Shown here piece by piece: positions 39,172 through 47,721 of a DNA stretch of 64,000 nucleotides. The stretch comes from Methanoregula sp. PtaB.Bin085 (GTDB lineage: Archaea > Halobacteriota > Methanomicrobia > Methanomicrobiales > Methanospirillaceae). The stretch spans positions 1 to 64,000 of the forward strand of contig NZ_MVQB01000019.1 of the NCBI RefSeq assembly GCF_002067035.1, in the 5' to 3' direction. Position 1 is the stretch's first letter, and the number at the start of each line of letters is the position of its first letter. The position numbers and the translations under genes are program-made. The notes under the pieces are model-generated. The model was not told the DNA's origin. It did not search any database and worked only from the letters and a program-made list of their open reading frames with translations.

Positions 39172-40733
39172 GATTCACCCCGGATGTGCTCGACACCAAG
39201 ACTGTGCAGGATCTGCAGGATCTCCTCCTCGTTGTCGACACCCTTGCTGATCTCGACCATCTGGGCGAAGTTCTTCACAAGACCGCAGTTCGGGCCTTCA
39301 GGTGTCTCGCTCGGGCAGATACGGCCCCACTGGGTGGGGTGCAGGTCACGGGCCTCGAAGTGGGGCTGGGACCGGGAGAGCGGCGATATAACACGGCGCA
39401 GGTGCGAGAGCACGGCCATGTGGTCCACGCGGTCGAGGAGCTGGGAGACACCGGTCCTCCCGCCCACCCAGTTACCGGTGGCGAGCGGGTGGAGGAGGCG
39501 CTCGGTCAGGACGTCTGCGCGGACAGCGGTTGCGATCGAGAGGTCGCGGTGGCGCATGCTGGCGCGCTCAAGCTGGTACTTGATGTCCCTGGTCAGGCGG
39601 TTGAGCGAGATCCGGAAGAGGTCCTCCATCAGGTCGCCCGCCAGTTTCAGCCGCTTGTTTGAGTAGTGGTCTTTATCATCGATCCTGCGCTTGTTCAGCA
39701 CGAGATCGAAACAGGCCTCTGCCATGCGGCCGAGGAAGTGGGCCTTGGCAAGCCGGACCGAGAGGACAGCTTCCTGATAGCCCTCGTCGCCTTCCTTGAG
39801 GTTGGCCGGCATCGCGTAGTTGAGGTGTGGCAGGAGGTAGTTGTCAAGGACGAACTCCGCACGCTTGCGCTGGTAGTCCTTGGTCTGGTTCGGCGCCAGC
39901 TTCTTGCCCACGTACATGACGCCGCCATCGACAGAGTCGCATTCGCTCTCCTCGAGGTTCTGCATCATGAAGGTCAGGATATCCTCGTCGGTCGATACCG
40001 CGTTCACGACCTCCTGGTCGTTGGTCATGCCCAGCGCCCGCATCAGGTCCACGAACTTGAGGTGGCCTGCTACGGACGGGAAGGAGACCTCGAGGAGGTT
40101 CTTCTTGTTCCGCTCCACGACAACCAGTGCGCGGTACCCGCGGAACTGGGAGAATACCTTCGCTACGTAGATCCGCTCGTTGTAGCGCTCGGTGAACTCC
40201 GTCATGATCTTGTTGGACGCGAGGTCCTCGAGCGTCATCAGCACGCGCTCGGTCCCGTTGACGATGAAATACCCGCCGGCATCGAATGCGTCCTCGCCAT
40301 GGGCAATCCGCTGCGCATCGTCCATGCCGTACAGGTTGCAGGCCAGCGAGCCGACCATAATGGGCAGCTGTCCGATGGTCGTGACGATCGGGTCCTGCCG
40401 GTCCTCGCCGTGGACGAGGGTGAGGCTGAGCTGGATCGGTGCCGCATACGTCAGGTTGCGCAGCCGCGCTTCCGACGGGTACAGCTCACCCTGAGATCCG
40501 TCTGCTTCCCGCACGAGAGGCTTTTTTACCTCGATTGACCCCAGTTCGACCCAGACGGGATCGTTGTTCTTGCCGCGGTTCTCGATGTCGGTCTCGATAA
40601 TCCGCTGCTCGTTGACCACTTTCTGAAGATTGTGTTTCAGGAAATAATTGAAGGAGTCAAGCTGGTGGCGCGCAACATGCTCCCGTGAAAAATACGCCCT
40701 CGATAAAATACTTCTGTCAATCAGACTGACCAA
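39168..40733 (-). CDS. rpoB2: RNA polymerase subunit B'' (N-terminal half of B)
   Basis: 521 residues. Starts with [20 protein letters not shown] and DSFNYFL, the usual B'' opening, and ends with [20 protein letters not shown] followed by the region leading to the split. The only sensible start is a TTG at 40733, with no strong Shine-Dalgarno. Translation may depend on coupling to rpoH, whose stop lies 8 bases upstream. No ATG gives a full-length N-terminus. Confidence 0.95.
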   Translation of the reverse strand: MVSLIDRSILSRAYFSREHVARHQLDSFNYFLKHNLQKVVNEQRIIETDIENRGKNNDPVWVELGSIEVKKPLVREADGSQGELYPSEARLRNLTYAAPIQLSLTLVHGEDRQDPIVTTIGQLPIMVGSLACNLYGMDDAQRIAHGEDAFDAGGYFIVNGTERVLMTLEDLASNKIMTEFTERYNERIYVAKVFSQFRGYRALVVVERNKKNLLEVSFPSVAGHLKFVDLMRALGMTNDQEVVNAVSTDEDILTFMMQNLEESECDSVDGGVMYVGKKLAPNQTKDYQRKRAEFVLDNYLLPHLNYAMPANLKEGDEGYQEAVLSVRLAKAHFLGRMAEACFDLVLNKRRIDDKDHYSNKRLKLAGDLMEDLFRISLNRLTRDIKYQLERASMRHRDLSIATAVRADVLTERLLHPLATGNWVGGRTGVSQLLDRVDHMAVLSHLRRVISPLSRSQPHFEARDLHPTQWGRICPSETPEGPNCGLVKNFAQMVEISKGVDNEEEILQILHSLGVEHIRGES

Positions 40734-40741
40734 CCCCGGAA

Positions 40742-40993
40742 TTACTTCTTTGGTCTCCTGACAACGAGACGGTACGCCTCGGCCCTGCCGGCCGTGTGAC
40801 TCGCCCGTATGATTCGTATGACGTCGTCAGCGTTCGCGCCGATCTCCTTTACTGCAGGATCGTCATGGTAGATTTTTGGCAATTGCTCGGTTGTGATATT
40901 GTAACGCTCAAGAAGTTTTGAAACATCTTCCTCGCTCATGATTTTGTGTTCAGGCACCATTACGTGGTCCAGCACAGTCAGTTTGGTGCTCAA
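40742..40993 (-). CDS. rpoH: RNA polymerase subunit H
   Basis: 83 residues, matching the archaeal H (Rpb5 C-terminal) subunit: [20 protein letters not shown] near the start and [20 protein letters not shown] at the end. The start is TTG; a GGGAGGGGGG tract lies upstream with roughly 10 bases to the start. An ATG 11 codons in would cut off the conserved first strand. It is the first gene of the rpo cluster, 76 bases downstream of tRNA-Lys. Confidence 0.95.
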   Translation of the reverse strand: MSTKLTVLDHVMVPEHKIMSEEDVSKLLERYNITTEQLPKIYHDDPAVKEIGANADDVIRIIRASHTAGRAEAYRLVVRRPKK

Positions 40994-41043
40994 TGAAAAC
41001 CCCCCTCCCGGATGAACAGATTTCCTCTCAGATGCATCACCGC

Positions 41044-41066
41044 AAAAAACCCACGATTCCTCGTGG
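41044..41066 (-). terminator. Hairpin plus T-run after tRNA-Lys
   Basis: Minus strand: stem CCACGA/TCGTGG closed by a GGAA tetraloop, then G and six T. It looks like an intrinsic terminator between tRNA-Lys and rpoH. Confidence 0.6.
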
Positions 41067-41069
41067 CAA

Positions 41070-41143
41070 CGGGCCCGGAGGGATTTGAACCCCCGACCAC
41101 CTGGTTAAAAGCCAGGCGCTCTACCGAACTGAGCTACGAACCC
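41070..41143 (-). tRNA. tRNA-Lys (anticodon TTT)
   Basis: Acceptor stem GGGTTCG/CGGGCCC (two G-U pairs), discriminator G, anticodon stem CCTGG/CCAGG with loop CTTTTAA (anticodon TTT), T arm with GGTTCAAATCC. No encoded CCA. A TATA-like box lies about 25-30 bases upstream. Confidence 0.95.
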
Positions 41144-41163
41144 CGGAATTTATAAAGATGTAC

Positions 41164-41176
41164 AGCATTATAACAA
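41164..41176 (-). promoter_or_regulatory. TATA box for tRNA-Lys
   Basis: TTATAATG on the minus strand about 25-30 bases before the tRNA 5' end, the expected distance for an archaeal promoter. Confidence 0.45.
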
Positions 41177-41233
41177 TGCCAGAAAACTATTTAAAGATTC
41201 TTACCGATCCAGCTCCTGATTGCCGTACTGCCG

Positions 41234-41863
41234 TCAGGCTCCTGAGCTGAATTTTCCGCTGAGTTCACTGAGCCTTTTTTCGTCGGCAAGTATCTTTGCC
41301 TCGAGCCTGCTGATGGCAGCAAGATCGTCAGCGGGGACTTCCCTTCCGGGCAGATGCGTGCCGCTGGATTTTTTGAGAACGACAAGAAGATTTTTATCTA
41401 CCTCGATGCTCTTTCTGAGGGCAGTATATTCACTGACAAGCGAAGGATCGACACCCTTGTCCTTTGCCTGCATTGCCTCGGTTTTTACTGCCTCACGGCG
41501 TGCAAATATCCGGTTGATCGATTCCAGCAGCAGGGCGGGGTTGACCGGCTTCGACACAAAATCCTCGATATTCATGCGGTGCGCCTCGGCTTCTTCCGGA
41601 GTGATCTTCTTTGCCGAGAACATGAGGACGGGCAGGTCGGACAATGACGGATCGGCCTTGATCCTGCCAAGGGTTTCCCAGCCGTCCATGGGTTCCATCA
41701 TGATATCCAGAAGAATCAGGTCAGGCCGCATGGTCGACAGTGTGGCGAGCGCTTCCTCCCCCCCGTGGCAGGCAACCGGGTTGAATCCCTTGCGTTTCAG
41801 GAGCGCCACAAGCCCGTCGACGATGTAGGGGCTGTCATCCACAATAAGAATCGTTGGTTCCAC
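41234..41863 (-). CDS. Response regulator receiver protein 1
   Basis: 209 residues. An N-terminal CheY-like receiver has acidic pocket Asp9-Asp10, phosphoacceptor Asp53 (LILLDIMMEPMDGWE), Ser in MFSAKK and Lys in VSKPVNP. The C-terminal 85 residues are helical and charged, with no DNA-binding domain. The start is GTG with GAGGAA upstream. It is a clear paralog of the protein encoded 122 bases upstream (41986-42627). No histidine kinase is present in the window. Output probably goes through protein contact. Confidence 0.92.
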   Translation of the reverse strand: MEPTILIVDDSPYIVDGLVALLKRKGFNPVACHGGEEALATLSTMRPDLILLDIMMEPMDGWETLGRIKADPSLSDLPVLMFSAKKITPEEAEAHRMNIEDFVSKPVNPALLLESINRIFARREAVKTEAMQAKDKGVDPSLVSEYTALRKSIEVDKNLLVVLKKSSGTHLPGREVPADDLAAISRLEAKILADEKRLSELSGKFSSGA

Positions 41864-41985
41864 GATAGATATTCCTCACGGGTATTTTCTGCACAATTCA
41901 GGCAGGGCCGCATGCAGGCGGGTCAATCCCACTCCGGGATACTGTTTGCCTGCATGGTATTTCTGACAGCTGCAGAACGGGGACG

Positions 41986-42627
41986 TTACTGGTTCCCGGC
42001 GGGTTTGTTCCCCGACATCTCTTCCTTGATCTGCTGGAGACGGTTTTCCTGGAACTTGATATTCATCTCCATACTTTTTATTGCCCGGGAGATCTCGTCG
42101 CTCACGCGGACTTTGGAGTCATTGAAATTATAGGTCGTCTCAAGGATCTTCATGAGACGGCGGTTGACGTCGATGCTCTTGCTGAGCCGGGCATATTCGG
42201 AGATGATCTCGGCATCAAACCCGGACTGCCGGGCAAGGTCCATATCGGACTTGATGGACTGCCGGCGGTTGAGTACGTGCTCGATCGCATCATAGAGTTC
42301 GCGGTGGGTGATCGGTTTTAACACATAATCCTCGATATAAATCCCATATTCCTGCGCTTCGGCCGGAGTGAGCTGTTTTGCCGTCAGCATCAGAACCGGG
42401 ATCTCCTTAGTAGCCGGGTCTTCCTTGATACGTTCAAGGGTTTCCCAGCCGTCCATCGGTTCCATCATGATATCGAGAAGGATAAGATCGGGAGTAACCG
42501 TCTTGAGGATCTCAAGGCATTCGTCCCCGCCATACGCAGCAACCGTCCGGTACCCCCCGCGTTCGAGCATGGTAACAAATACGTCTACGATAAACGGGCT
42601 GTCGTCAACCACCAGTATGGTATACAT
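41986..42627 (-). CDS. Response regulator receiver protein 2
   Basis: 213 residues. The receiver domain has Asp9-Asp10, phospho-site Asp53 in the same LILLDIMMEPMDGWETL context as its paralog, and Lys in VLKPITH. A long helical C-terminal segment follows. The frame starts with GTG then ATG; the ATG at 42627 overlaps the roadblock stop (TGATG), so the two are translationally coupled. The strong similarity to 41234-41863 shows local duplication. Confidence 0.92.
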   Translation of the reverse strand: MYTILVVDDSPFIVDVFVTMLERGGYRTVAAYGGDECLEILKTVTPDLILLDIMMEPMDGWETLERIKEDPATKEIPVLMLTAKQLTPAEAQEYGIYIEDYVLKPITHRELYDAIEHVLNRRQSIKSDMDLARQSGFDAEIISEYARLSKSIDVNRRLMKILETTYNFNDSKVRVSDEISRAIKSMEMNIKFQENRLQQIKEEMSGNKPAGNQ

Positions 42628-42986
42628 CACATAGCCTCTCCGATCTTCTTTGCCACCGCAAGCATCTCCGCATGTACTTTAACCGGATCTGCAGTATCGC
42701 TTATGATGGCTGCAATAAGAAAATTTTCCCCTGCACCCATGATCAGAATGGAAGTATCCTGTGCACGGATGGTGACCGAGAGCAGGGACCTGCTCCTGAT
42801 GATACTCCCCACAGATTCCGCCGACGCAAGGATCGTCGCAGACAGAGCTCCGAACCACGGCTCGTTGAGCTCGCGGTCAAAATATTTTCCTGATATTATC
42901 CCGTCCCGGGATACAAGGGCACATGCTGAAATCCCGTTTATGGAACGGATTGTGTCGATATACGCAGAGATCTTGTCCTTTAACAT
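42627..42986 (-). CDS. Roadblock/LC7 domain protein
   Basis: 119 residues of the roadblock/LC7 fold: MLKDKISAYIDTIRSINGIS, a central ALVSRDGIISGKYFDREL hairpin and LIMGAGENFLIAAIISD. Archaeal roadblock proteins often regulate small GTPases or signalling partners. Its overlap with the response regulator gene suggests the three-gene set forms one signalling module. It is divergent from minD, with 329 bases between start codons. Confidence 0.88.
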   Translation of the reverse strand: MLKDKISAYIDTIRSINGISACALVSRDGIISGKYFDRELNEPWFGALSATILASAESVGSIIRSRSLLSVTIRAQDTSILIMGAGENFLIAAIISDTADPVKVHAEMLAVAKKIGEAM

Positions 42987-43271
42987 GCTTTCGCTCCAGC
43001 TGCACTACCCTGTGTAATTCATAATACCTGATAGAAGCATAAAAACGTATTGTTTTTTTGTATACCCAAAAAAACGGTTCTTTGAATAGTCCGGGACAAT
43101 TGCAGGTCAAAAACGCATTCTGCTCCGGATATCCGCCGGCTGTGGAACGCGGCAGGCTCCGCAACGGCATGACCGTGCTGCCGTGTCCTGCTGATGATGC
43201 CTGCCAGCTCCCGATTCAGTGACCGCGCAAAAACCACACAGGATCCTGTCAGAGCCGCCCGCTTCAATAAT

Positions 43272-43281
43272 CAATATATAC
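43272..43281 (+). promoter_or_regulatory. TATA box for minD
   Basis: CAATATATA about 35-44 bases before the minD ATG. The rest of the 42987-43315 divergent region shows no gene. Confidence 0.5.
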
Positions 43282-43315
43282 CTTTCTCCCCAACAGATGG
43301 AAATAGGAAATAGAG

Positions 43316-44095
43316 ATGTTCCGGGCATTTACCATCACTTCAGGAAAAGGCGGGGTGGGAAAAACAACCCTCGCGGTGAACCTTGGGATATCACTTGCGC
43401 TTCTCGACCGGGAAACCTATATCCTTGACGCCGATATCGGCATGGCGAACATGGCCCTGATCCTCGGGATGGATGAGGTCCCGGTGACGCTTCACGAGGT
43501 GCTTGCGGGGAAAGCAGATATCGAGGACGCAATCTACGAAGGCCCGGCCGGTGTGAAGGTCGTGCCAAGCGGGATCTCGCTGCAGGGGTTCCAGCAGGCC
43601 GATCCCGACAAGCTCCGGGACGTCATGCACAAGCTCGTTGACCGGTGCGAGTTCCTCCTGATCGATGCCCCGAGCGGGATCTCGAAGGAGGGGGTCGTCC
43701 CCCTCTCTGTCGCCGATCAGGTTATCCTTGTCGTGAACCCGGAACTTGCTTCGATGGCGGATGCCCTCAAGACCAAGATCCTCTGCGAGGTGATGGGCGG
43801 AAACGTGTACGGTGCTATCCTGAACCGTGCAGGTCAGGAGCACACGGAACTCCGTTCGCAGAGCGTCGAGGATGTCCTGGGGGTCCGGGTCATTGATGTC
43901 GTGCCGGAGGATGCAAGCGTTCGCCGGGCTGCTGCCTACAAGACGCCGTGCGTGCTGAAGTATCCGGGGACCGGGGCGTCCAGGGCATTCAAGCGGATCG
44001 CGGCCCAGATGTCTGGCGTGGAATATGAAGATGACGCCGGCGAGCCCAAACAGGAAGGATTCGTGGACCGGCTCGCCCGCGCAGTATTCAGGTGA
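43316..44095 (+). CDS. minD: MinD/ParA-type ATPase
   Basis: 259 residues. Deviant Walker A SGKGGVGKTT at residues 9-18, switch regions with DADIGMANMALILGMDE and LLIDAPSGISKE, and a C-terminal amphipathic helix (VDRLARAVFR) that could bind the membrane. Archaeal MinD-family ATPases position cell-surface or division machinery. An AGGA lies about 7 bases before the ATG. The small membrane protein at 44124 follows directly. Confidence 0.93.
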   Translation: MFRAFTITSGKGGVGKTTLAVNLGISLALLDRETYILDADIGMANMALILGMDEVPVTLHEVLAGKADIEDAIYEGPAGVKVVPSGISLQGFQQADPDKLRDVMHKLVDRCEFLLIDAPSGISKEGVVPLSVADQVILVVNPELASMADALKTKILCEVMGGNVYGAILNRAGQEHTELRSQSVEDVLGVRVIDVVPEDASVRRAAAYKTPCVLKYPGTGASRAFKRIAAQMSGVEYEDDAGEPKQEGFVDRLARAVFR

Positions 44096-44123
44096 TAGCA
44101 TTCTGAATATTTTTGGAGTGATC

Positions 44124-44321
44124 ATGGCATACGAAGGATACATGCTGGTGTTGTTTGGCGCAGTGATCGTAGTCCAGCAGTTTATCATCTATCTCATGTA
44201 TGTCCGGATCCGCCAGCTGCTGGACGAGATCGATGCTATCGAAGGCAAGATCAAGATAACGGATACTGAACTCGAGAACCTGATCTCGCGGGTCGAAGAA
44301 TTCAAGCGTGGCCCGATCTGA
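44124..44321 (+). CDS. Single-helix membrane protein with coiled-coil tail
   Basis: 65 residues: one transmembrane helix (YMLVLFGAVIVVQQFIIYLM), then a charged coiled-coil tail with QLLDEIDAIEGKIKITDTEL. The longer frame starting at 44025 overlaps minD; the ATG at 44124 with GGAGTGAT upstream is the likely start. Its position 28 bases after minD suggests a membrane partner, but there is no direct evidence. Confidence 0.72.
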   Translation: MAYEGYMLVLFGAVIVVQQFIIYLMYVRIRQLLDEIDAIEGKIKITDTELENLISRVEEFKRGPI

Positions 44322-44637
44322 GCCTCAGCTCTTTTTTTATTCAGCATATCCACTTCAGCGAAATTTTCTTTTGTTGCAAACGGTATCTCCCGGTGATCGG
44401 AGGACTGAGGCGAGGGGATTGCGGGCGGCGCCGGCCTTCGGTTTTTTCTCCTCCCTCACATTGCCTTCGGAGGGGTTTCGATGTCGAAGAGCCTGCAGAT
44501 CTTCTTCATCACCACCCTGCGTCGGCAGGGTTCAGAAATCGGAGAACGCGGACGGTTTCTTCCCTTTCTCCATCCCCCTTCGGCGGGATTCAGGAATAAC
44601 AAGATACATAAACGATATCATCCAATAGTAGGAGAGC
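44322..44637. other. Gene-free stretch with hairpin-repeat traces
   Basis: Begins with a T-run likely to end the minD operon. It contains GTCGAAGA followed by CTGCAG and TCTTCTTC near 44483-44507, a weaker version of the GTCGAAGAACGC...GTTCTTC hairpin seen at 1772, 1881 and 51561. It ends with a TATA-like ATACATAAA near 44605-44613, about 30 bases before tRNA-Pro. No gene. Confidence 0.45.
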
Positions 44638-44711
44638 GGGGCCATAGGGTAGCCTGGCCATCCTAGGAGACTGGGGGTCTTCTGACCTGAGTTCAAATCT
44701 CAGTGGCCCCA
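44638..44711 (+). tRNA. tRNA-Pro (anticodon GGG)
   Basis: Acceptor GGGGCCA/TGGCCCC with discriminator A, anticodon stem GGAGA/TCTTC around loop CTGGGGG (anticodon GGG), T arm with GAGTTCAAATCTC. No encoded CCA. Confidence 0.93.
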
Positions 44712-44888
44712 TTTACTTTTCTTTTTCATCAGGCTTTTCTCTGTTCCTCCCGTAGGACGTCCTGTGCCGGTGTATTCTGTATGATACAATCTGACTGCAG
44801 TTTTCGTCCCTGGTTTTTTCAGGTACCCCTATTGATACCATTACCTGGATCTGTCCTTCAGATACTCCCGGATTGTCTCAACCCTTTT

Positions 44889-44897
44889 CTTATACTA
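44889..44897 (+). promoter_or_regulatory. TATA box for the acyltransferase gene
   Basis: CTTATACTA centred about 27 bases before the ATG at 44920, so the transcript is predicted to be leaderless or nearly so. Confidence 0.45.
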
Positions 44898-44919
44898 ACG
44901 GGACGATAAATACTGGAAG

Positions 44920-46047
44920 ATGTCCGTCTATTCCAGAGATAGCGAAACGCATTACTTCGATGAGATTACAATATTACGGGCTCTGGCAATCATGGCTGTG
45001 ATTAGCATCCATGTCAGTGGGGCCTTTGTCTTCATGGATTCTAGTAATTTTCTTGCAGTTGTCTATATGGCAATTAACGCCTTTTCATCATTTGCTGTTC
45101 CGCTTTTCATCTGTATCAGCGGTTTTGTCCTTTTCAACAAGTACCCTGATAATATTGATCTCATGGTTTTTTACCGGAGACGACTGGTCGTCTTACTCCC
45201 TCCGTATCTCTTTTTCTCCATAATTTCCCTTATTCTGGAACAACAGAGGGGTCTCAATTATGATCTCCCTGCGATTCTATTCAAATTTTTTACCGGGGGT
45301 TGGATTTCCTCGTACTGGTTCATTGTTCTCATAATCCAGGTATACCTCGCCTATCCGCTTCTGCAAAAAATATTCTCCTGGTGCAGGATTCATAACAAAA
45401 TACCGGACCTCCTCGTCATTACATTTCTTGGAGGAGTGGTCTATAATGGGTATATCGTGCCTTCTGTGTTTAATCAGATTGCAGCTGATCCTTCCGGAAT
45501 AAGTGTTATTACGAGATTTTCCGCCTTCCTTTTCTATTTTTTTCTTGGTATGGCCGCTATGGACAGAAATGAGGAATTTTTTCCAAGAATTATTACAAAA
45601 ACAGGGATTCGTTATTATCCAATCCCACTGCTCATCGGGACAACACTCGGGATAATCGCCATCTCCCAGCTTTTTCTCGGGAACAAACCGGACATTGCCC
45701 GAATCCTCCCCCTCTATGCCTGGAACTGGATTGTTGCTTTTATCCTGCCGTTATACTACCTAGTGATTTTTGGCATATGCTCTCTGATTTCCACTGCTTT
45801 TGTTTCTCAGAAAAATACCATGTACACGCTGCTGGACACAATAGGTCATTACTCATTTGGGATTTTTCTCGTACATCTGTTCATGTTAAGCGAGATAATC
45901 ACGATCTTGAATCGTGCCGGATTCGGCTGGGAGAATTACCTGTTTTATCCGATCACATTCACCTTGATATTAACCTCCAGTCTTTTTATCATCGCGATAA
46001 TTCAGAAAATACCCGGAGGTCGCCTGATTACGGGGGGTACGAGATAA
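44920..46047 (+). CDS. Acyltransferase 3 family membrane protein
   Basis: 375 residues with about ten hydrophobic helices. The first helix carries EITILRALAIMAVISIHVSG, which includes the family's catalytic-type His; RRRLVVLLPPYLFFS and a SYWFIVLIIQVYLAYPLL segment are also typical. Members O-acylate surface sugars or lipids. Codon and base use are clearly more AT-rich than the neighbours on both sides, which suggests acquisition as a single gene. The acceptor cannot be deduced. Confidence 0.85.
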   Translation: MSVYSRDSETHYFDEITILRALAIMAVISIHVSGAFVFMDSSNFLAVVYMAINAFSSFAVPLFICISGFVLFNKYPDNIDLMVFYRRRLVVLLPPYLFFSIISLILEQQRGLNYDLPAILFKFFTGGWISSYWFIVLIIQVYLAYPLLQKIFSWCRIHNKIPDLLVITFLGGVVYNGYIVPSVFNQIAADPSGISVITRFSAFLFYFFLGMAAMDRNEEFFPRIITKTGIRYYPIPLLIGTTLGIIAISQLFLGNKPDIARILPLYAWNWIVAFILPLYYLVIFGICSLISTAFVSQKNTMYTLLDTIGHYSFGIFLVHLFMLSEIITILNRAGFGWENYLFYPITFTLILTSSLFIIAIIQKIPGGRLITGGTR

Positions 46048-46164
46048 GGCGAACGATCCTGCACCGTTGCGATCACGATATTACTGAATGGATTTCATGC
46101 TGCTCCGGTTCTGTAGATTTCCTATGGTTTATCCGCCATTATAGCTAACATCTGTCAGTACTCT

Positions 46165-47019
46165 ATGAAGCTCACGGACACCTGCATCGGCTGCCTCCTT
46201 TCCCGCGTCGAATTCGAATGCGATCTTGCCGGGGCAGGGCCTGCCTGCACCCGGGAGACGGTTACTGCATGCCGCTCGATGCTTATGTCCATGCGGGACT
46301 CGCCGCTCCTCCATCCCCAGATAGCCAGCGCCATGCATCGCGAGGCATGCCGGATGATCGGGAATCCCGACCCTTTCCGGGATCTGAAATCGGCGGGCAA
46401 CGAACAGGCCATGGCGGTCTGCCGCACGGTCCGGCCGAAACTGGAGAGTTTCCGTGACTATGTCCTTGCGAGCGTCATCGGGAACACCTTCGACTACGCG
46501 GTCAAAGACCATGACGTGACTGCTGATTTCTCCCGCTTCTTCGACACCGAATTCAGAAAAGGGCTCGACATCGATGACACGGACCGGATCCTGGAACGCT
46601 GCAGCCGCGTTGTCTACATCACGGACAACTGTGGCGAGATTGTCTTCGACCGGCTTCTGGTGGATTTCCTGAAAGCCAGAGGATCCCATGTCACGGTCGC
46701 TGTCCGCGATGCCCCGATCCTGAACGACGCCACGATGGAAGACGCCCTTGCTCTCGGTTTCGACAGGGTTGCCGATCTCCTGACAACGACCGGCGGCGGT
46801 GCCGAGATCGGTCTTGACCTTGCCAAGATGCCGTCGGATCTCGCAAGTGCTATCGACAACTGTACCATTATCATTGCGAAAGGGATGGCCAACTACGAGT
46901 CCCTCAGCGAGTACCGCGACATGCCGCCGGTTGCGTACCTGATGTGCGTGAAATGTGAGATGATCGCACAGGACTCGGGGATCGCACGCGGGTCGAAGAT
47001 CGCATTGTTACGGGTGTAA
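46165..47019 (+). CDS. DUF89 family damage-control phosphatase
   Basis: 284 residues. The N-terminal CIGCLLSRVEFECD motif, the core YITDNCGEIVFDRLLVDFL with metal-binding Asp-Asn, and KGMANYESLSE near the end identify an archaeal DUF89 protein. Family members remove phosphate from damaged or misplaced sugar-phosphate metabolites. A TTATAG element about 23 bases upstream of the ATG hints at a leaderless transcript. It is a lone gene. Confidence 0.9.
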   Translation: MKLTDTCIGCLLSRVEFECDLAGAGPACTRETVTACRSMLMSMRDSPLLHPQIASAMHREACRMIGNPDPFRDLKSAGNEQAMAVCRTVRPKLESFRDYVLASVIGNTFDYAVKDHDVTADFSRFFDTEFRKGLDIDDTDRILERCSRVVYITDNCGEIVFDRLLVDFLKARGSHVTVAVRDAPILNDATMEDALALGFDRVADLLTTTGGGAEIGLDLAKMPSDLASAIDNCTIIIAKGMANYESLSEYRDMPPVAYLMCVKCEMIAQDSGIARGSKIALLRV

Positions 47020-47237
47020 CATCGCACTTTTCTCATGGTTCAGATCTGATAACCTTACTCAGCGCGAAGATCACTATGCTGAAGGGACAGAAGGAAGTTT
47101 ATCCCACATCGCACCGGCCAAGATTCATCCTTTGGCCGTACAATGGAATTCCCGTTTTAATCCGCTGCCGGTGCGCTTTCCCGCTGAAAAACCGGTTTTT
47201 CATGAACGGTACAGGAATTTTCCCATAGAATTTTAAG

Positions 47238-47720
47238 ATGGGACACAAAGAACATGTGATCATGGTACTAATGGACGGAGTAACCTTCGGCTGGATCCTC
47301 ATCATCGTGGGAGCTGTTCTGCTCCTGATTGAGGTAAACAGCCCGGGGTTTTTCGCTGCAGTTCCTGCAACAATCCTGATCATCTTCGGGATTCTCCTGG
47401 TCATGGGGATGGATGTCTTCATCTACCCGTGGGGGATCGTCCTCGCTGTAGCGGTTGCAATCATTGCATCTTATATTACCATCCGCGTGTACAGCACGAT
47501 GACACCGAAGATGGTTCCGACCACCCTCAGCCGCGACTCGGTTGTCGGGATGGAAGGGACGGTGAAGGTCCCGGTCGATGCTTCCACGATCTCCGGAAAA
47601 GTGGTCATCGGCTCAACGGAGTGGAGTGCCCACTCGACCGGCAGCACGATTGCTGCCGGGAAAAAAGTGAAGGTTGTCGCATCCGAAGGAGTACATATCG
47701 TTGTTGAAGAGGTAGCATAA
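47238..47720 (+). CDS. NfeD-like membrane protein
   Basis: 160 residues (148 if the ATG at 47271 is used). Two to three transmembrane helices (FGWILIIVGAVLLLIEVNSP, FFAAVPATILIIFGILLVMG, then a third) are followed by a C-terminal OB-like domain (VGMEGTVKVPVDASTISGKV). This is the short NfeD form without a protease domain. NfeD proteins accompany slipins in membrane-domain maintenance. The slipin gene begins 1 base after the stop, a textbook NfeD-slipin operon. Confidence 0.9.
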   Translation: MGHKEHVIMVLMDGVTFGWILIIVGAVLLLIEVNSPGFFAAVPATILIIFGILLVMGMDVFIYPWGIVLAVAVAIIASYITIRVYSTMTPKMVPTTLSRDSVVGMEGTVKVPVDASTISGKVVIGSTEWSAHSTGSTIAAGKKVKVVASEGVHIVVEEVA

Positions 47721-47721
47721 C

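Noticed and set aside
44638-44711. tRNA-Pro as an integration site with a downstream attachment repeat
   Set aside because: I looked for a repeat of the tRNA 3' end in the following 1.5 kb and saw none.
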